DNA of 64,000 nt from Clavibacter michiganensis (GTDB lineage: Bacteria; Actinomycetota; Actinomycetes; Actinomycetales; Microbacteriaceae), in NCBI RefSeq assembly GCF_016907085.1, contig NZ_JAFBBJ010000001.1, positions 2,046,001-2,110,000 on the forward strand, read 5' to 3'. Every line of letters starts with the position of its first letter. Within the stretch, counting starts at the first letter, position 1. The notes under the pieces were generated by a model. It saw only the letters and a list, made by a program, of their open reading frames with translations, had not been told where the DNA came from and searched no databases. Below are positions 60,812 to 64,000 of the stretch, in pieces. A program made the position numbers and the translations under genes.

Positions 60812-60846
60812 ACGGCCCGGTCCCGCATGCGCGGCGGCCGGGCCGT
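60812..60846. terminator. Hairpin between the aminotransferase and ASCH genes
   Basis: ACGGCCCGG (60812-60820) is perfectly complementary to CCGGGCCGT (60838-60846). It lies between two convergent genes and probably ends both transcripts. Confidence 0.65.
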
Positions 60847-60854
60847 CGCTCGAC

Positions 60855-61202
60855 TCAGGCCACGGGCGAGGTGTCCTGCAGCTCGATCTCCGCGACCACG
60901 ACGGCCGCCGACGCCGGCATCGTCGGGTAGTAGTTCTCGCGGAGCTGCTCGGCGAACAGGGCCATGTCCGTGCCCGGCGGCTGATGCGCGTCCTCCGGCG
61001 TGAGATCCGCCAGGAGGTGCGGCCGCACGGAGGTGACGCGTCCGGCGAGCGGGACGGCGGTGGGGTGCTCGTCGAAGACGAACGTCGCCGGACCGACCCG
61101 CAGGTCCTCGTCGAAGCGCACGGTCGTGACCTTCTCGCCGCTCACGATCGCGTCGTGGTGCTTCCGATGGAAGCGGATCACCTGGGCTCCTGCGTCGGAC
61201 AT
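60855..61202 (-). CDS. Small ASCH/PUA-like domain protein
   Basis: The 115-residue protein starts VIRFHRKHHDAIVSGEKVTTVRF, where SGEKxTT is the ASCH binding motif, and continues with a beta-rich core. It may bind RNA or a nucleoside. It is not closely similar to the larger ASCH protein at 42918. It starts 10 bases after the NTF2-like gene stop, and TAGGCT (61214-61209), which contains that stop codon, lies 6 bases before its ATG. Confidence 0.8.
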   Translation of the reverse strand: MSDAGAQVIRFHRKHHDAIVSGEKVTTVRFDEDLRVGPATFVFDEHPTAVPLAGRVTSVRPHLLADLTPEDAHQPPGTDMALFAEQLRENYYPTMPASAAVVVAEIELQDTSPVA

Positions 61203-61208
61203 CCGTCG

Positions 61209-61214
61209 AGCCTA
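61209..61214 (-). promoter_or_regulatory. -10 hexamer of the small ASCH gene overlapping a stop codon
   Basis: TAGGCT on the minus strand begins with the TAG stop of the NTF2-like gene and ends 6 bases before ATG 61202, the same arrangement as at nucS. Confidence 0.48.
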
Positions 61215-61679
61215 CGGGCGCGGGACGGCGCGGTCCGGTTCGTCCTCGGGTCGGCCGGCGTACCACTCGTGGAACTCCCTGCACCGGCCGTCGGCGTCGA
61301 ACCGCAGGAACCAGATGTTGTCGTACGCCGTGACGACCTCGTCGCCGTCCGACGCGAGGAAGACGGTGCGCCCGTGCGCGACCGCGGTGTGCCCCTCGAC
61401 GACCACCGGGTGGTACTCGGCCTCGAAGCGCTCGCCGACGAAGGCATCGCGCTCGGCCAGCCACTCCGCGACGATGGCGTCGCGACCCGTCGCGCGGATC
61501 TCGAACGGGTAGTGCCACACCGCGTCCTCCGACCACAGGGCCGCGATGTCGGCGGGTTCGTAGGACCGCCAGGCGGCGACGTAGGCGTCGAGCCAGCTCG
61601 ACACGGCGGCCCTGCTGATGCCGGCGCGGGGGACGGAGCGGGGCGCGTGCCAGCCGGGGCGGTCGAGCGGGGAGGTCAT
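61212..61679 (-). CDS. NTF2/SnoaL-like protein
   Basis: The 155-residue single-domain protein has the NTF2-like cone fold: [31 protein letters not shown], then [50 protein letters not shown]. Such proteins can be small enzymes (isomerases, cyclases) or ligand binders. A Pro/Arg-rich N-terminus precedes the domain. The function is unknown. Confidence 0.82.
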   Translation of the reverse strand: MTSPLDRPGWHAPRSVPRAGISRAAVSSWLDAYVAAWRSYEPADIAALWSEDAVWHYPFEIRATGRDAIVAEWLAERDAFVGERFEAEYHPVVVEGHTAVAHGRTVFLASDGDEVVTAYDNIWFLRFDADGRCREFHEWYAGRPEDEPDRAVPRP

Positions 61680-61685
61680 CGGGAG

Positions 61686-61691
61686 AGCGTA
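61686..61691 (-). promoter_or_regulatory. -10 hexamer of the NTF2-like gene
   Basis: TACGCT on the minus strand ends 6 bases before ATG 61679. Confidence 0.45.
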
Positions 61692-61707
61692 CGTCCGACC
61701 GGCGACG

Positions 61708-62370
61708 TCACCGCGGCCGCAGGATCCGGTAGCGGTGCTCCGGGCGGCCCGTGGATCCGTAGTTGAGCTGCACGTCGACCACGCGGTCGCGGGCGAGCGC
61801 GCCGAGGTAGCGCTGCGCTGTCGCGCGGGAGACGCCCACGCGCTCGGCGATCTCGGGGGCGCTGAGCTCCTCGTCGGATGCGGACAGGGCGTCGAGCACG
61901 GCCTGCTCGGTCGCCGGCCGCTCGCGCGCGGAGACCCGGCCGGGTCGCAGCGCGTGGATGGCGCGGTCGATGCCGGCCTGGTCGAGCGGGCGGTCGCTCG
62001 CGAGGCCGGCGCGGAACGCCGCGTAGGCCGCGAGGCGCGCGGTGAGCAGCTCGGGCGCGAACGGCTTCACGAGGTAGGAGACCGCGCCGCCGCGGAGGGC
62101 GCGGCGGACGGTGGCGGGATCGTCGGCTGCCGTGACGAGGATCACGTCGGGCTCGATGCGCCGCACCAGGTCCACGCCGCTGCCGTCAGGCAGGTACGCG
62201 TCGAGGAGCACGAGGTCGGGGCGCGACGTGTCGAGCACGGCGAGCGCCGCGCGCACGCTGCCCGCGGTGCCGACGGCGCGGAACCCGGGCGCCTGCTCCA
62301 CGATGCCCTCGTGCAGGCGGGCGATGCGGAAGTCGTCGTCGACGATGAGGACGGTGAGGTCGTCGGTCAT
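61708..62370 (-). CDS. Response regulator of the CitB/DcuR/DctR type
   Basis: The 220-residue regulator has a receiver domain with [17 protein letters not shown], the phospho-accepting Asp in [17 protein letters not shown] (near residue 55) and Lys in [11 protein letters not shown]. An unusual C-terminal winged-helix follows ([46 protein letters not shown]), typical of regulators of C4-dicarboxylate or citrate use. Its ATG overlaps the sensor-kinase stop (ATGA). Its target transporter is not in this window. Confidence 0.9.
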   Translation of the reverse strand: MTDDLTVLIVDDDFRIARLHEGIVEQAPGFRAVGTAGSVRAALAVLDTSRPDLVLLDAYLPDGSGVDLVRRIEPDVILVTAADDPATVRRALRGGAVSYLVKPFAPELLTARLAAYAAFRAGLASDRPLDQAGIDRAIHALRPGRVSARERPATEQAVLDALSASDEELSAPEIAERVGVSRATAQRYLGALARDRVVDVQLNYGSTGRPEHRYRILRPR

Positions 62371-64000
62371 GCGCGGGCTCCGTCGGGGTCGGGGGTGTCG
62401 GTGCGGTCGGGGTCGTCGGTGGCGGCGGCGGGCGGATCCACTTCGGGCGGCTCGACCACGCCCGCGAGGCGCGCGCAGAACACGGCGCCGGAGTCGGCGT
62501 CGGGCGGCGGGCCGCCGGGATCCGCGACCCACACGTCGCCGCCGTCGCGCCGGGCGATGTCGCGCACGAGCGGCAGGCCGAAGCCGAGGCCGTGCGCGGG
62601 ATCCGCTCCCCCGCCCGCCGCGAGCGCCTCCGCGGCCCCGCCCACGTCGTCCGGCCGGCGATGGAACACGCGGCCGGCGTCGGACGCGGCGAGCCCGTCC
62701 CCCGAGTCCGACACCGCGATGTGCAGGTCCGCGCCGTCGTCGAGCGCCTCCACCTCCACCCACCGGTCGGCGCGGGATCCGCGGACGGCGGCGTGCACCG
62801 CGTTGTCGACGAGGTTGCCGAGCACGGTCGTGACCTCCTCGGGCCGCACCAGGAACCCGCGGACGAGCGTGCCGGGCCCGACCCGGAGCGCCACGCCGCG
62901 CTCCTCCGCCTCCAGGGCCTTCGCGCCGAGGAACGCCTGGAGGTAGGGCTCGTCGACGAGCCCGGCGTCGACCGTCGGGAACGTGACGGGCCCCTGCTCG
63001 AGCACGCCCGCGAGGTAGCTGTCGGCCTCGTCGACGCGGCCGGTCGCGACGAGGCCGCGCACGACGTGGAGGCGGTTCGCGAACTCGTGCCGCTGGACGC
63101 GGAGCGCTGTGGACATCGCGGTGACGGCGGTGAGGCGGCGGCTCATGGCCTCGATGTCCGTCTCGTCGCGCAGCACCATCACCGTGCCGAGGTCGCGTCC
63201 GTCGCGGTCGACGCGGGCGACGTCGACGAAGAGCAGCCGGTCGTCGACGACCGCGCGCAGCGACGGGGATCCCGCGGCGGCCCCGGCCTGCGCCTCGGCC
63301 ACCGCGTCGCGCAGCACCGGCGCGACGTCGAGGTCCGCGAGCGTGCGGCCGACCGGATCCACCAGGCCGAGCAGCGCCGCGGCGCGCGGGTTGCAGACGG
63401 TGACGCGCCCGTCGGGACCGAGGCCGAGGACGCCCTCGCCGACGCCGGAGAGCACGGCCGCCTGGTCCTGCACGAGGCCCGCGAGCTCGGACGGCTGGAG
63501 GCCGAGGGTGAGGCGCGCGAGCCGCCGGCTCAGGATCCCGCTGGCCACCGCCCCGACGCCGAGCGCGAGCAGGGCGACGACCGCGATGGCCGCGACGTCG
63601 ACGCCGATGGAGTCCCGCACCGTGGCCGCCGCGAAGCCGACGCTGACCTCGCCGACGACGCGCGCGTCATCGCCGCCGGACGCGTCGCCGGGAGCACCCG
63701 CGTCCGCCAGCGCGCGCACCGGCACCTTCGCCCGCGCGGACTCCCCGAGCGTGCCGGTCGCCCACGTCACCTCCTCACGACCCGCGAGCGCGACCGTCGG
63801 ATCCGTGCTCACGCGCTCGCCGAGCTCGGCCGTGTCGGGGTGCGCGAGCCGCAGGCCGCGGTCGTCGGTGACCACGACGAAGAGCGCGCCGGTCCGCTCC
63901 CGCACCGCCTCGGCCGTCCGCTGCACCGGCCCGTCGGCGAGGTCGGCGGCGGAGGCGGTCGCGGGGTCCGCGGTCTCGGCCGTCACGGCGGCCCGGAGGG
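62367..64000 (-). CDS. Sensor histidine kinase of the CitA/DcuS type, 5' end cut off
   Basis: At least 544 residues are visible and the frame is open to the window edge (LRAAVTAETADPATA); the GTG at 63986 is probably internal, since the first membrane helix is missing. An extracytoplasmic PAS-like sensor contains RTGALFVVVTDDRGLRLAHPD. A membrane helix (about IAVVALLALGVGAVASGIL), a cytosolic PAS domain and a His-containing dimerisation helix (LRVQRHEFANRLHVVRGL) follow, then the ATPase domain with GNLVDNAVHA and HGLGFGLPLVRDIA. It pairs with the response regulator downstream and probably senses a carboxylate. Confidence 0.9.
   Translation of the reverse strand, partial: LRAAVTAETADPATASAADLADGPVQRTAEAVRERTGALFVVVTDDRGLRLAHPDTAELGERVSTDPTVALAGREEVTWATGTLGESARAKVPVRALADAGAPGDASGGDDARVVGEVSVGFAAATVRDSIGVDVAAIAVVALLALGVGAVASGILSRRLARLTLGLQPSELAGLVQDQAAVLSGVGEGVLGLGPDGRVTVCNPRAAALLGLVDPVGRTLADLDVAPVLRDAVAEAQAGAAAGSPSLRAVVDDRLLFVDVARVDRDGRDLGTVMVLRDETDIEAMSRRLTAVTAMSTALRVQRHEFANRLHVVRGLVATGRVDEADSYLAGVLEQGPVTFPTVDAGLVDEPYLQAFLGAKALEAEERGVALRVGPGTLVRGFLVRPEEVTTVLGNLVDNAVHAAVRGSRADRWVEVEALDDGADLHIAVSDSGDGLAASDAGRVFHRRPDDVGGAAEALAAGGGADPAHGLGFGLPLVRDIARRDGGDVWVADPGGPPPDADSGAVFCARLAGVVEPPEVDPPAAATDDPDRTDTPDPDGARA

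Noticed and set aside
63986..63988. GTG as the true start of the sensor kinase
   Set aside because: The frame is open to the edge and the first transmembrane helix expected for CitA/DcuS-type kinases is missing, so the gene most likely begins outside the window.

Overview
The window is about 73% G+C by eye and is almost entirely coding, with many GTG starts and 1-8 base gene overlaps. It encodes an actinobacterial NucS, menaquinone synthesis and a secreted polygalacturonase. A lone diaminobutyrate aminotransferase fits a cell wall built on 2,4-diaminobutyrate. Together these suggest Microbacteriaceae, most likely Clavibacter or a close relative; this is inference, because no 16S gene is present. 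I saw no rRNA, tRNA, insertion sequence or CRISPR array, and no gene-free stretch exceeds 300 bases.

Layout. 1-5 kb (minus strand): menA, a histidine phosphatase, and an M13 zinc peptidase followed by a beta-lactamase-fold protein that has lost its catalytic residues. 5-8.5 kb: a self-regulated HTH/membrane-protein pair, an NCS2 uracil permease and a GT87-like membrane glycosyltransferase. 8.5-11.5 kb: a biuret-hydrolase-like enzyme and an NCS1 permease (minus strand) opposite a GntR regulator. 11.5-20 kb: HAD phosphatase, MarR, mmuM, the qorB/HxlR redox pair, an MFS transporter, a PdxI-like pyridoxal reductase, LysR opposite a DMT exporter, and two DUF202 proteins. 20-30 kb: two sugar uptake loci, one ABC importer without its own ATPase and one FrcBCA-like fructose importer with a LacI repressor and a PfkB kinase. 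30-39 kb: SDR, a PhoX phosphatase behind a PHO-box-like repeat, a ZIP transporter, MarR, a ParA-like ATPase and a MATE exporter. 39-41 kb: an AbiEi/AbiEii type IV toxin-antitoxin cassette. 41-49.4 kb: small metabolic enzymes, acetyltransferases and nucS. 49.6-52.5 kb: a membrane protein paired with a processive-type GT2 glycosyltransferase. 52.5-64 kb: HAD, an OhrR-like regulator without its sensing cysteine, an M56 peptidase, a manganese riboswitch ahead of a ferritin-VIT1 exporter, a HEAT-repeat protein, GH28 polygalacturonase, the diaminobutyrate aminotransferase, and a CitAB/DcuSR-like two-component system that runs off the right edge.

Three features span the window. Many genes have a -10-like hexamer (mostly TAGNNT or TACNNT) exactly 6-7 bases before the start codon, which implies widespread leaderless transcription. 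The palindrome GGATCC is about six-fold over-represented. Several genes are preceded by short upstream ORFs whose stop codon overlaps the next start codon.
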